Positions 29,807 through 38,266 of a stretch of 64,000 nucleotides of DNA are shown one piece after another. The position numbers and the translations under genes are program-made. Source of the stretch: JASGCP01 sp965263285 (GTDB taxonomy: Bacteria; Bacteroidota; Bacteroidia; Chitinophagales; Chitinophagaceae); NCBI GenBank assembly GCA_965263285.1, contig CBDHHD010000004.1:186001-250000 (forward strand), given 5' to 3'. Positions within the stretch are counted from its first letter, which is position 1, and each line of letters starts with the position of its first letter. The notes under the pieces were generated by a model. It did not search any database, had not been told where the DNA came from, and worked only from the letters and a program-made list of their open reading frames with translations.

Positions 29807-30060
29807 ATGCGCGACTTTATTGCTTTTGGAGAACTGTTATTGCGATTAAACTTTGATAAATATGCTACTAGGATCAAGTAACAGCAACTGCTATACATGT
29901 TGGAGAATCAGAATATAATGTAGCAAGAGCATTGGCATATTGGGGGATGCCACCACTTATGTTACAGCCTTGCCTCATTATATTATTTTTCAGCATGTAA
30001 TCAATGAAGCATCTATTTCTCTGCTACCTATTTGTCAATTAAAAAGCAAAAAAGAAGGGC
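29807..30060 (+). pseudogene. Remnant of a PfkB-family sugar kinase (2-keto-3-deoxygluconate kinase-like)
   Basis: Three frames in succession give the N-terminus of a PfkB kinase: MRDFIAFGELLLRLNFDKY (frame of 29807), then VTATAIHVGESEYNVARALA (frame of 29875), then DATTYVTALP (frame of 29940). The family pattern is FGE-ML-RL, then GGxExNVAxxLAxxG, then FVTALP. At least two frameshifts plus loss of everything after about residue 85 make it non-functional. The recognisable part ends shortly before the 3' end of gldE. Confidence 0.75.
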
Positions 30061-30088
30061 AAATAGATATGTGTTTTTTAAACACAGA

Positions 30089-31123
30089 TTATATAGTTGT
30101 TTTTTTATCATCGTATTCATCTTGAATGTCTCCAACTACTTGTTCTATGAGGTCTTCTAAGGTAATAATACCTATTGCTTTTTGTTGGAGATTTTGAACG
30201 ATAGCAAAGTGTTTTTTTTGTTGTTGTAATTCTTTTAGTAAGTCTTTTGTATGTTTTTCGTCTGATATAAAAAAAGCTGGTCGTATAAGGGGGTGCCAAT
30301 CAAATTGAAAACTGTTTTTTTCAGATAGATAGGGGATGATATCTTTAGAATGAATTATGCCAAGTACTTGATTGTTGCTATTTTGTATAACGGGGAATCG
30401 ACTATATTTTAATTCATGTATTTGTTGTATGAGGTCGGGGAATTTTATATGACTGTTAATTACACTTGCTTGTTGTATGGGCTTCATGATATTTTTTATC
30501 TTTACATCCCCAAAGTTTAAGATGCTTTTTAGGATGTTTCTTTCTTTTTCATTTATTTGATTGCCAGTCATATCAATCGCATTATATAGTTCTTCGATAG
30601 GGAAGGGGGTATTTTTATTTTTGTTTAAATATTTTAACATATAGCTATTAGTTTTGACTAACCATTTACAAAATGGAGAAAGCAATATATAAGTATAGTA
30701 AATAATAGGGCATATTGCATAAATATATTTCATGTAATCTCTATTCGCTAATAGCTTAGGCAATATTTCGCCTATTAATAAAATAAGTATTGTTAGACCT
30801 ACTACTTTTATTAAAAAAAATATAATATAATAAGAATCTTGTATATGATGAAGCCATGATATTTTATTAAAAATTAAATTAGATATGATAATAATAGCTA
30901 TATTGTTAAATGCATTGGCTACAAGAATAGTGGCAAGTAGCTGATTAGGGTTTTTAAATAAGGTTACAATTTGTTTGTCTCTTTTGTTTTTTCTTTTTTT
31001 TAATTTTTCTATTTTTTTACTAGTAATGGAAAAAAAAGCCACTTCAGATCCACTGTATAAAAACGATAAGGATAGAAATACGAAAATTAACACTATTAAA
31101 TAACCTACCTGTACATCAGCCAT
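30089..31123 (-). CDS. gldE: GldE-like CNNM/CBS-domain membrane protein, C-terminally shortened
   Basis: The 344-residue protein has a DUF21/CNNM transmembrane domain (residues about 1-190, four hydrophobic segments; SGSEVAFFSI), then two CBS domains (IMKPIQQASVI; RFPVIQ; GIIHSKDIIPYL; GIITLEDLIEQVVGDIQDEY). In Bacteroidota the homologue beside ssb is gldE, a gliding/T9SS-associated protein, and that context holds here (17 bp from ssb). Family members usually carry a further CorC/HlyC domain of about 80 residues; here the protein stops right after the second CBS domain, and the following DNA is a kinase pseudogene. I cannot tell if the protein still works. Confidence 0.8.
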   Translation of the reverse strand: MADVQVGYLIVLIFVFLSLSFLYSGSEVAFFSITSKKIEKLKKRKNKRDKQIVTLFKNPNQLLATILVANAFNNIAIIIISNLIFNKISWLHHIQDSYYIIFFLIKVVGLTILILLIGEILPKLLANRDYMKYIYAICPIIYYTYILLSPFCKWLVKTNSYMLKYLNKNKNTPFPIEELYNAIDMTGNQINEKERNILKSILNFGDVKIKNIMKPIQQASVINSHIKFPDLIQQIHELKYSRFPVIQNSNNQVLGIIHSKDIIPYLSEKNSFQFDWHPLIRPAFFISDEKHTKDLLKELQQQKKHFAIVQNLQQKAIGIITLEDLIEQVVGDIQDEYDDKKTTI

Positions 31124-31139
31124 AATAAAGGAGTTATAT

Positions 31140-31544
31140 TTACATTATGGATGGGTTGTTTTTATCTGTTAAGTTTGTTTTGTCGTCTATGTTAGATGGT
31201 ACATTGTTTTCGTCTTTTTTGTCTAACAAAATAAGATTATTTCCTATTATCTCAGTAATATATCGTTTGTTTCCTTCTTTATCTTCCCAATGTCTAGTGG
31301 TAAGCTGACCTTCTATATATACTGCACTTCCTTTGTGTAGATATTTTTCGGCAATTTCTGCTAACCCTCTCCAAAGCACTACTGCATGCCATTCGGTAGT
31401 TGTCCTTACTATTCCTGTTTTGTCTCTATGGCTTTCTGTAGTAGCAACCGAAAGTCGTGCTCTTCCAATATTACCCTCTAAATATTGTATGTCAGGGTCT
31501 TTCCCTAAATTGCCCATTAGAATAACTTTATTAACTCCTCGCAT
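31140..31544 (-). CDS. ssb: Single-stranded DNA-binding protein
   Basis: This 134-residue protein carries a complete OB fold of the SSB family: VNKVILMGNLGKDPDIQYLEG onwards (shown in part: VNKVILMGNLGKDP), TTEWHAVVLWRGLAEIAEKY, KGSAVYIEGQLTTRHWEDKEG and YITEIIGNNLILLDKK. The C-terminal tail is short and ends NLTDKNNPSIM, without the acidic DDxPF tip through which SSB recruits repair and replication proteins. It precedes gldE in the same direction, an order I know from other Bacteroidota. Essential replication role expected if it is the only copy. Confidence 0.93.
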   Translation of the reverse strand: MRGVNKVILMGNLGKDPDIQYLEGNIGRARLSVATTESHRDKTGIVRTTTEWHAVVLWRGLAEIAEKYLHKGSAVYIEGQLTTRHWEDKEGNKRYITEIIGNNLILLDKKDENNVPSNIDDKTNLTDKNNPSIM

Positions 31545-31611
31545 ATTTTAAGTAAACATTTTATACAAATATAAATAAAAATAAGTTATTGAGGTGTATT
31601 TTGGTCTTTCA

Positions 31612-31665
31612 AGGATACATCCTTTTTTCAGGTGCTGGAGAGATTGTGCTTTTGTAACTATTCAT
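31612..31665. repeat. Fragment of the GGCTACATC repeat family
   Basis: A solitary terminus, TACATCCTTTTTTCAGGTGC followed by TGGAGAGATTGTGCTTTTGT, lies between dnaG and ssb. It matches the outer 50 bp of the full elements and has no second end nearby. Confidence 0.65.
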
Positions 31666-31708
31666 TTGCATGCTAATATGATATCAAGTTATTAATTTTA
31701 GGAGATGG

Positions 31709-33637
31709 TTATTTGGGTCTAATTACACTCTTGAGTTCTTCCCCTTTTTCTTTAGCTAGGATATTAAGTTCATTTTCAATATGGATATATTCATTTTTTT
31801 CTTCTTCAGATTGTGCTATTAATATTTTTTTTTGGTTTTCTTCTTTTTCTTTTTTAATGCGCTCATATTGATAGTTACAGATAGTTTCTTTTACTTCGGC
31901 AAATATCTTTTTTTGAATTTCAGATTTTTTTTGTGGATATAATATTGCCCATTTTTCATTAATGGCAATAGGTTCAGGTATCAGTTCTTGGGCCATACTT
32001 TGAATATAAGAATCATTATGATATAATAAAAGATCTAACGAATAAAATTGCTTCTCTTTTATTTTCTGTTCTATTATTTGAAAAATAGTAACTAAAGTAG
32101 GTTCTTCAAATGGCATTTTCTCCATTTCTTGAATAATATATTGTGATACAAGCATGCCGTTTTCTTTTTCTAATGAAATGGGTTCTTCCCCTTTTTCAAT
32201 GAGCAATTCAAGGATTTTCTTTTCTAATCTAATTAAATTTTTATTAGGTGGGTCAACAAGGGTTAAGGGACTGGTATTAGTTGCAGGGGCAATAGTTACT
32301 TGTGGTACATATTTTTTTTCTTCTTTTTGGTGGTATTGACTAATGAGTTGCTTAAAGAGGACTATATCAACATGTAATTGTTGTGCACAAGTTTCTGCGT
32401 ATGCATGTTGAATGGCAAAATCTTCTATAGCAGTTATTTTGCTAATTATTTCTGCAAGGGTATTAACCACTTCATTTTTTTTATGAATATCATTGCCTGC
32501 ATTTTGCAGTAATCTTTCTAATGTAAATAGGATAGCATCTTTTTTTTCTTTTTCGATCCATATTCTTAACTGCTCGGCTCCATATTTTTTAGCATAACTG
32601 TCAGGATCTTCGTTATTAGGGAATAGAACAATTTTTACATACAATCCTTCTGCCAATGCCATAGACAATCCTCGCAATGCGGCATTAATACCTGCTTCAT
32701 CCCCATCATATACAATAGTAAGGCGTTTTGTGAAACGGCGTATTAATTTAAGTTGTTCTAAGGTGAGAGCTGTTCCTCCACTTGCCACTACATTAAATAT
32801 ATTAGACTGATGCATGCTAACCACATCTGTATATCCTTCTACTAATAGGCATTCATCATTTGTAACAATAGATTGTTTAGCAAAAAACAAGCCATATAAG
32901 GTTTTACTCTTATTATATAACTCGTTTTCTGGGGTATTAATATATTTAGGAGAATGAGGATGGCTCATTATTTCTCTTGCTCCAAAACCAATGATATACC
33001 CTTGTAATGAATGAATAGGAAATATAATTCGGTTGCGATAGTTATCTACTAACTCATTGTTTCTGTTGTTTACTACTAAGCCTGTTTTTAAAAGTAGTTC
33101 TTTATTGAACTGTTGTTGAATAAGTGTTTGAGATAGGGCATGATAGTGATGAGGGTTAAAACCTATTTCAAATTTTTTAATTACCTCTTCATTAAATCTT
33201 CGTTTATCTTTTAAGTAGGTTAGAGCAATATTTTTTCCCTCTTCTGTTTCTGTAAGTTGTTGTTGAAAAAAATGATGTGCACATTTGTTAATAATGAGTA
33301 AACTTTCACTCGTCATTTGTTGTTCTTTGTATGTGGCACTTGTTTCTGTTTCTTCTATTTCAATATTGTATTTTTTTGCAATCCATCGAAGTGCTTCTAC
33401 AAAACTTAATTTTTCATGTTCCATAAGAAAGCTAACAGCATTGCCTTTTTTATGACAACCAAAGCAATGGAAAAAATTTTTTGTGGGTGACACAACAAAA
33501 GAAGGCGTTCTCTCTCCATGAAATGGGCATAGTCCCTTGTAATTATGACCTGTTTTTTTTAAAACAACAAATTCTTCTATTATATCTACAATCTGTACTC
33601 TATTTTTAATTTCTTCTATTGTTTTAGGACTAATCAT
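31709..33637 (-). CDS. dnaG: DNA primase
   Basis: The 642-residue primase has the CHC2 zinc ribbon (CPFHGERTPSF ... HCFGCHKKG, about residues 38-66), the RNA polymerase core, and a Toprim domain (LLVEGYTDVVSMHQ with Glu about 263; TIVYDGDEAG about 312; the DPDSYA segment). The C-terminal part binds DnaB in the family and is Glu/Lys-rich with a likely coiled coil at 590-630. It lays down RNA primers at the replication fork. A TAATTTTG box sits four bases before the ATG (33642-33649). Confidence 0.95.
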   Translation of the reverse strand: MISPKTIEEIKNRVQIVDIIEEFVVLKKTGHNYKGLCPFHGERTPSFVVSPTKNFFHCFGCHKKGNAVSFLMEHEKLSFVEALRWIAKKYNIEIEETETSATYKEQQMTSESLLIINKCAHHFFQQQLTETEEGKNIALTYLKDKRRFNEEVIKKFEIGFNPHHYHALSQTLIQQQFNKELLLKTGLVVNNRNNELVDNYRNRIIFPIHSLQGYIIGFGAREIMSHPHSPKYINTPENELYNKSKTLYGLFFAKQSIVTNDECLLVEGYTDVVSMHQSNIFNVVASGGTALTLEQLKLIRRFTKRLTIVYDGDEAGINAALRGLSMALAEGLYVKIVLFPNNEDPDSYAKKYGAEQLRIWIEKEKKDAILFTLERLLQNAGNDIHKKNEVVNTLAEIISKITAIEDFAIQHAYAETCAQQLHVDIVLFKQLISQYHQKEEKKYVPQVTIAPATNTSPLTLVDPPNKNLIRLEKKILELLIEKGEEPISLEKENGMLVSQYIIQEMEKMPFEEPTLVTIFQIIEQKIKEKQFYSLDLLLYHNDSYIQSMAQELIPEPIAINEKWAILYPQKKSEIQKKIFAEVKETICNYQYERIKKEKEENQKKILIAQSEEEKNEYIHIENELNILAKEKGEELKSVIRPK

Positions 33638-33641
33638 AATA

Positions 33642-33649
33642 CAAAATTA
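33642..33649 (-). promoter_or_regulatory. Probable -7 promoter box for dnaG
   Basis: TAATTTTG on the minus strand matches TAnnTTTG and ends four bases before the start codon, the same spacing as at ubiE. This suggests a leaderless or near-leaderless transcript. No convincing -33 element was found. Confidence 0.45.
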
Positions 33650-33690
33650 AAATAAAATTGGTATAACGATTTGTTTAGGTGTTTTTTGGG

Positions 33691-34172
33691 CCATGTCTTT
33701 TTTTTAAGGTGCTAAGAGAAATACAGTTGTAACTACTTAGTTAACTCAATAGGTTTAATTAAGTGTATGGATGATCAAATAATTATAAGCATGAAAATAA
33801 TAGGAAGTATCTGATGGGGATTGCCCTCAGATAAAGAGCGTTACAAAATGAGGTGAGCGAAGCGACCAGCGAGAATGTGGGGCGGAAGTTTTTATATATG
33901 AATCGTTATGATGAGCATAAAGTATTTACATAAAAGATAATTATGGATAAGTTCATCATAACGATTCATACCTAACCGCCTCCTATTCATTCTCGCTAGC
34001 GTAGCGAGCCGTAGTTTTGTAGCTCTTTATCTGCAGGCTTGATTTTTTCTTTGTTTCTTTCTTTTGTATTAAGACAAAAGAAAGAAAAAGATATAAAAAA
34101 CGAGTATGAACCTATACATGAGTAGTTCCCATTTATTAAAAACCTCTTAGCACCTAAAAAAAATATTTAGCC
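33691..34172 (-). mobile_element. GGCTACATC repeat family, copy B
   Basis: This 482-bp copy lies in the reverse orientation, in the divergent gap between dnaG and gcvH. The left end (GGCCATGTC, TTTAAGGTGCTAAGAG) and right end (CTCTTAGCACC ... TATTTAGCC) are degenerate inverted repeats. It carries the AAGGTGCTAAGAG subtype terminus followed by AAATACAGTTGTAACTAC. The inner arms (CAGATAAAGAGC ... GATGAGC) and the CTTTTGT hairpin are well preserved. No duplication flanks it. Confidence 0.88.
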
Positions 34173-34235
34173 TGAAACTATTATTTTTTTTCTATTCTAT
34201 TTTTTTATAACATCTTTGCAAAAATATTTTATAAT

Positions 34236-34616
34236 ATGAATTTTCCTAAAGAGCTTCGATATACAAAAGAACATGAATGGATTAGAATAGAAGGAGACCA
34301 TGCGATTATTGGCATTACCGACTTCGCACAAAGAGAATTAGGTGATATTGTGTATATTGATATTACCACTATAGGTAAAAAAATAGAGGCCAATGCTGTT
34401 TTTGGAACTGTAGAAGCAGTAAAAACAGTAAGTGATTTGTTTTTACCTATTACGGGTGTTGTTGAAATATTTAATCAAGATTTAGAAAAGCATCCAGAGT
34501 GGGTAAACAATGATCCATATCAAAAAGGATGGATTGCTCGCTTATCTAATATACAAGTTAAAGACATTGATATGCTACTTACAGCAGATCAATACCATCA
34601 ATTAGTAGGAGATTAA
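34236..34616 (+). CDS. gcvH: Glycine cleavage system H protein
   Basis: This lipoyl carrier protein of 126 residues shuttles the methylamine group from the P to the T protein. Features are the EHEWI start region, the swinging-arm motif GTVEAVKTVSDLFLPITG with lipoyl Lys about residue 63, and DPYQKGWIARL near the C-terminus. It is a single gene flanked on both sides by copies or fragments of the repeat family (33691-34172 and 34629-34751); gcvP and gcvT are not here. Confidence 0.95.
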   Translation: MNFPKELRYTKEHEWIRIEGDHAIIGITDFAQRELGDIVYIDITTIGKKIEANAVFGTVEAVKTVSDLFLPITGVVEIFNQDLEKHPEWVNNDPYQKGWIARLSNIQVKDIDMLLTADQYHQLVGD

Positions 34617-34628
34617 TTGATGGAGCAT

Positions 34629-34751
34629 TTTTTTCTTTCTGTTGTATCAAGACAAAAGAAAGAAAAAGATAACAAACAAATACTAAATTATTATAAGTAA
34701 TTACAAAAAACACATATAATCTCCCCACACCTCAAAAAAAAGACATAGTCC
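34629..34751 (-). repeat. Truncated copy of the GGCTACATC repeat family
   Basis: Only the right-hand part of a reverse-oriented element remains: the hairpin around TATCAAGACAAAAGAAAG, then the AATTACAAAAA stretch and the end CACACCTCAAAAAAAAGACA. The inner arms are missing. It begins 13 bp after gcvH. Confidence 0.75.
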
Positions 34752-34764
34752 ATATAATTATTTC

Positions 34765-34794
34765 TTGCAAATGTCCTTTAGTTTTGTATTTTTG
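34765..34794 (+). promoter_or_regulatory. Promoter of the APC permease gene
   Basis: TTG at 34765-34767 and TATTTTTG at 34787-34794 are separated by 19 bp, an exact fit to the Bacteroidota -33/-7 pattern. The predicted leader is about 50 nt. It lies just outside the truncated repeat ending at 34751. Confidence 0.65.
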
Positions 34795-34849
34795 CGTAGT
34801 TTTTTACACTTCATTTAATTATATCTTAGTCTAATTAAGCTGTTTTATA

Positions 34850-36328
34850 ATGAAAAAATATTTCAAAACACAATCCATTGAAGCGCTGATATTAAACTCG
34901 GAAGACCCTAAGAATAAGATGATTAGGTCTATAGGAGCATTTGGTATTATAGCGATGGGCATTGGAGGCATTATAGGAGCAGGCTTATTTATTAGAACAC
35001 CTATAGCGGCTAGTTATGCTGGGCCAGCCGTAACGCTCTCGTATATTATAGCAGCTTTAGGTTGCATGTTTGCAGGACTTTGTTATTCAGAATTTGCATC
35101 TATTGCTCCTATTTCAGGAAGTGCTTATTCTTATTCTTATATTTCTTTAGGAGAAGTAGTGGCGTGGATTATTGGCTGGGCACTGATATTAGAATATGCA
35201 CTTACCGCAGTGAATATTTTAATGCTTACCGCTACAACAGTTGCGGTGGCATGGAGTGAATATTTTAATGCGTTAATAGGAGATATTATCCCTTATCAGT
35301 ATTGTCATTCGCCATTTAGTTCGGCTATTTTACCCAACGGCACAGTGATACGTGGGTTTATAAATATACCTGCTGTATTGATTGTTTTTATTATTACACT
35401 TATTATTATTAGGGGTATTAAAACAAGTATAACTTTTACCGTGGTAACAGTGGCAATTAAACTCGCAATTATCTTTTTGTTTATTTTTATAGGTTGGCAG
35501 TTTATTAAGCCTAGCCACTTTCATCCTTATTTACTTAAAGCGATTGATACTACTACTCCTTGGAGCAGATATGGATGGGGAGGTATATTGGCAGGAGCTT
35601 CAGCTGTTTTCTATGCTTTTGTAGGCTTTGATGCTGTTTCTGCTACGGCACAAGAAACAAAAAATCCTAAAGTAATAGTACCATTTGGCATCTTAGGTTC
35701 TCTCGTGGCTGTTACTATTATTTATATTATTTTCTCTCATGTATTAATAGGTGTAGCTACACTTAATGACTTTGTAACGGGGGTAGGTAAAGAGGCAACA
35801 ATTAGCTTTGTAATAGGCAAGTATATGGCCCAATATGTTTGGTTAAAACCTCTTGTAACTGTTGCTATATTAGCAGGCTTTACATCGGTTATTCTTGTAT
35901 GGCTAATAGGTCAAAGTAGAATATTATATGGAATGAGTAGAGACAACCTATTACCTAAGCTGTTTAGCGATTTACATCCTAAGTATGCTACACCGTACAA
36001 AGCTAATTGGGTATTATTTGTTCTTGTGGCTATCTTTTCTGGCGTTATTCCCCTTAATAAGGCAGGTGATTTAGCATCATTTGGTACCTTACTTGCATTT
36101 ATAATTGTTTGCATAGGAGTAATTATATTACGAAAAACAAAACCAAATTTAGAAAGAAGATTTAGAACTCCCTTAGTTCCTTTTGTGCCTATTATGGGGA
36201 TTATAGTATGCTTATTTATGCTTATAGGATTAGGTTTAGTAACTTTTTTAGTGTCTTTAGCATGGTTTGCGATAGGTCTTATTATCTATTTTACATATAG
36301 CGTAAAACATAGTCTGCTCCATAAATAA
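34850..36328 (+). CDS. APC-family amino acid permease
   Basis: The 492-residue integral membrane protein resembles cationic amino acid transporters of the APC superfamily. The N-terminal signature is GIGGIIGAGLFIRTPIAASY (TM1), followed by a GLCYSEFASIAPISGSAYSY segment and, in TM6, FYAFVGFDAVSATAQETKNP. About 12-14 hydrophobic segments run to the C-terminus. It would import an amino acid with protons or by exchange; the substrate cannot be read reliably. Its stop codon (36326-36328) lies inside the 8-bp duplication of the element inserted immediately downstream. Confidence 0.9.
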   Translation: MKKYFKTQSIEALILNSEDPKNKMIRSIGAFGIIAMGIGGIIGAGLFIRTPIAASYAGPAVTLSYIIAALGCMFAGLCYSEFASIAPISGSAYSYSYISLGEVVAWIIGWALILEYALTAVNILMLTATTVAVAWSEYFNALIGDIIPYQYCHSPFSSAILPNGTVIRGFINIPAVLIVFIITLIIIRGIKTSITFTVVTVAIKLAIIFLFIFIGWQFIKPSHFHPYLLKAIDTTTPWSRYGWGGILAGASAVFYAFVGFDAVSATAQETKNPKVIVPFGILGSLVAVTIIYIIFSHVLIGVATLNDFVTGVGKEATISFVIGKYMAQYVWLKPLVTVAILAGFTSVILVWLIGQSRILYGMSRDNLLPKLFSDLHPKYATPYKANWVLFVLVAIFSGVIPLNKAGDLASFGTLLAFIIVCIGVIILRKTKPNLERRFRTPLVPFVPIMGIIVCLFMLIGLGLVTFLVSLAWFAIGLIIYFTYSVKHSLLHK

Positions 36329-36333
36329 AAAAT

Positions 36334-36892
36334 GGCATAACTAAATTTAGTGTGAGGGACTATGCAAAAATACAAAAGAAAATGGATATTTGCAAAAACA
36401 ATTTTATATGGGCTACATCTTTTTTTGAGGTGCTGGAAGCATGGATTATTAAATAAATATAAACATGGAAATAATAGGAAATGTCTGATGAGGACTGCCC
36501 TCAGATAAAGAGCGTTACAAAACGAGGTGAGCGAAGCGACCAGCGAGAATGTGGAGGCGGACATTTTTATATATGAATCGTTATGATGAGCATAAAGTAT
36601 GTACATAAAAGATCACTATGGATAAGCTCATCATAACGATTCATGCCTAACCGCCTCCCATTCATTCTCGCTAGCGTAGCGAGCCGTAGTTTTGTAGCTC
36701 TTTATCTGCAGGCTTGATTTTTTCTTTGTTTCTTTCTTTTGTATCAAGACAAAAGAAAGAAAAGGATATAAAAAATAAATGATAAACCTATATATGAGCA
36801 ATTACAAAAACATAAATATCCCCCAGCACCTCAAAAAAAGATGTAGCCTTTTAGTAACCTAAATTTTTCCTCACACTAAATTTAGTTATGCC
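36334..36892. mobile_element. Second inverted-repeat element with perfect 8-bp target duplication, interrupted by copy C
   Basis: A 24-bp perfect inverted repeat (beginning GGCATAACTAAATTTAG) bounds this region at 36334-36357 and 36869-36892. Directly outside both ends is TAAAAAAT (36326-36333 and 36893-36900), a perfect 8-bp duplication. Without repeat copy C the element would be only about 120 bp, with no coding capacity. This is a MITE-like structure distinct from the GGCTACATC family. Confidence 0.85.
36411..36848 (-). mobile_element. GGCTACATC repeat family, copy C
   Basis: This 438-bp copy is intact, with both ends exact (GGCTACATC ... GATGTAGCC) and the CTTTTTTTGAGGTGCTGG inner end. 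It is nearly identical to copies A and E, so movement was probably recent. It is nested inside the GGCATAAC element; flanking bases (TTTATATG and TTTTAGTA) do not form a clear duplication. Confidence 0.92.
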
Positions 36893-36990
36893 TAAAAAAT
36901 ATTACTGATGAATCATCAGATAATACAATTATAGTAATACTATAAAACTATTATTTTTGCTTGAATAATAGCAAGTATAAAAATAGAGGT

Positions 36991-37421
36991 TAAATCTTTC
37001 TTTGAGGTACTGAGAGGCATTGATTATAAAATAAATATAAACTTAGAAATAATAGGAAGCATCTGATGAGGAATGACCTCAGATAAAGATCGTTACAAAA
37101 CAAGGAAGCAGATTAACCAGCAAGCGTTTTAGTCGAAGTGCATATATAAATTGTATGATGAGCATAAGGCACTTGCATACAAAAATAACTATGTATAAAC
37201 TCATCATAAAAATTCATATCTAAGCATCTCCATTATTCTCGATAGCGTAGTGAGCCTTGGTTTTATAGCTCTTTATCTGCAGGCTTCATTTTTTCTTTGT
37301 TATTTCTTTTGTGTCAAGACAAAAGAAATAACAGATATAAAAAATGAATACTAAATTATATATAAGTGTTGTTTAGTTAAAAAAGTACAAACACCTCCAA
37401 TACCTCAAAGAAGATATAGTT
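36991..37421 (-). mobile_element. GGCTACATC repeat family, copy D (degenerate)
   Basis: An old copy of 431 bp between the permease and cox subunit III, with many substitutions along its whole length but retained layout. Its internal hairpin is a perfect 13-bp stem (37300-37312 with 37319-37331) that differs from the other copies at paired positions: TTATTTCTTTTGT against ACAAAAGAAATAA. Confidence 0.82.
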
Positions 37422-37465
37422 GAAAAATTGTCCACAAAAGTATTTAATTTTATTACAAAATATTT

Positions 37466-37496
37466 TTTGTAGATTGATTTTTAAAATTTATTTTTG
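37466..37496 (+). promoter_or_regulatory. Promoter of the cytochrome oxidase subunit III gene
   Basis: TTTG at 37466-37469 and TATTTTTG at 37489-37496 are 19 bp apart, matching the Bacteroidota vegetative promoter. The start codon follows after about 40 nt. Confidence 0.65.
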
Positions 37497-37536
37497 CTAA
37501 TTAAAATACAAGCACTTGTTAAAATAACAACTAATT

Positions 37537-38229
37537 ATGTCAACAACCGTTTCAGCAACTTCTACTAATCCTATAAAAAAATTATGGGGAGGTGGTCATA
37601 GTCCGTTTAATGTAGAGTATGGTAAGATTATGATGTGGTATTTTCTGATGAGTGACTCTTTTACTTTTGGTGCATTTCTTATTTCTTATGGCACTGTTCG
37701 TTTTTCTAGCAATAGTTGGCCAGATCCTTATAAGGTTTTTGATAAATATCCGTTTATGCCATCAGGCAGTTCTACACCTCTTTTGTTTGTAAGCATTATG
37801 ACTTTTGTGCTTATTATTAGTTCTGTAACAATGGTATTAGCAGTACAAGCAGGGCATGCAATGAACAAGAAAAAAGTTTCTACATATCTTTTGCTTACTA
37901 TTATTGGAGGATTGTTATTTTTAAGCTGTCAGGCTTGGGAATGGACGCATTTATATCACGAAGGTGCTTGGTGGGGACGAAATCCTTTCCCTAATGCTAA
38001 TGGCACAGTAGCTTCAACCGACTTTACTAACTTTTTCTTTACCATTACAGGATTCCATGGTTTTCATGTATTTAGTGGAATCATTATTAATATTATCATG
38101 TTAATCATGAACTTAAAAGGAAAATTTGAGAGAAAGGGACACTATCTTATGATTGAAAAGGCAGGGCTATATTGGCATTTTGTTGACCTCGTTTGGGTAT
38201 TTGTTTTTACTTGTTTTTATTTACTATAA
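37537..38229 (+). CDS. Cytochrome c oxidase subunit III (heme-copper oxidase)
   Basis: The 230-residue membrane protein has the subunit III pattern: WYFLMSDSFTFGAFLISY (TM1), ISSVTMVLAVQA, LSCQAWEWTHL, FFFTITGFHGFHVFSGIIIN (the conserved TGFHG-H segment) and a final AGLYWHFVDLVWVFVF. It stabilises the catalytic subunit of the terminal oxidase. Subunits I and II are not in the window. It is followed after 37 bp by subunit IV, so the two are cotranscribed. Confidence 0.93.
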   Translation: MSTTVSATSTNPIKKLWGGGHSPFNVEYGKIMMWYFLMSDSFTFGAFLISYGTVRFSSNSWPDPYKVFDKYPFMPSGSSTPLLFVSIMTFVLIISSVTMVLAVQAGHAMNKKKVSTYLLLTIIGGLLFLSCQAWEWTHLYHEGAWWGRNPFPNANGTVASTDFTNFFFTITGFHGFHVFSGIIINIIMLIMNLKGKFERKGHYLMIEKAGLYWHFVDLVWVFVFTCFYLL

Positions 38230-38266
38230 GTTTACAATTTATTTTAATCATTATATATAACTTTAA

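Noticed and set aside
29940..30125. ORF of 61 codons beginning MGDATTYVTALP
   Set aside because: It is the third frame of the broken PfkB kinase, which then runs into the 3' end of gldE on the other strand; not an independent gene.
36480..36520. CTGATGAGGACTGCCCTCAG as a possible hammerhead ribozyme core
   Set aside because: CTGATGAG resembles the hammerhead core, but the following stem is the simple CTG-AGG/CCT-CAG pairing and no GAAA strand or cleavage-site helix follows. It is just a small hairpin in the repeat.
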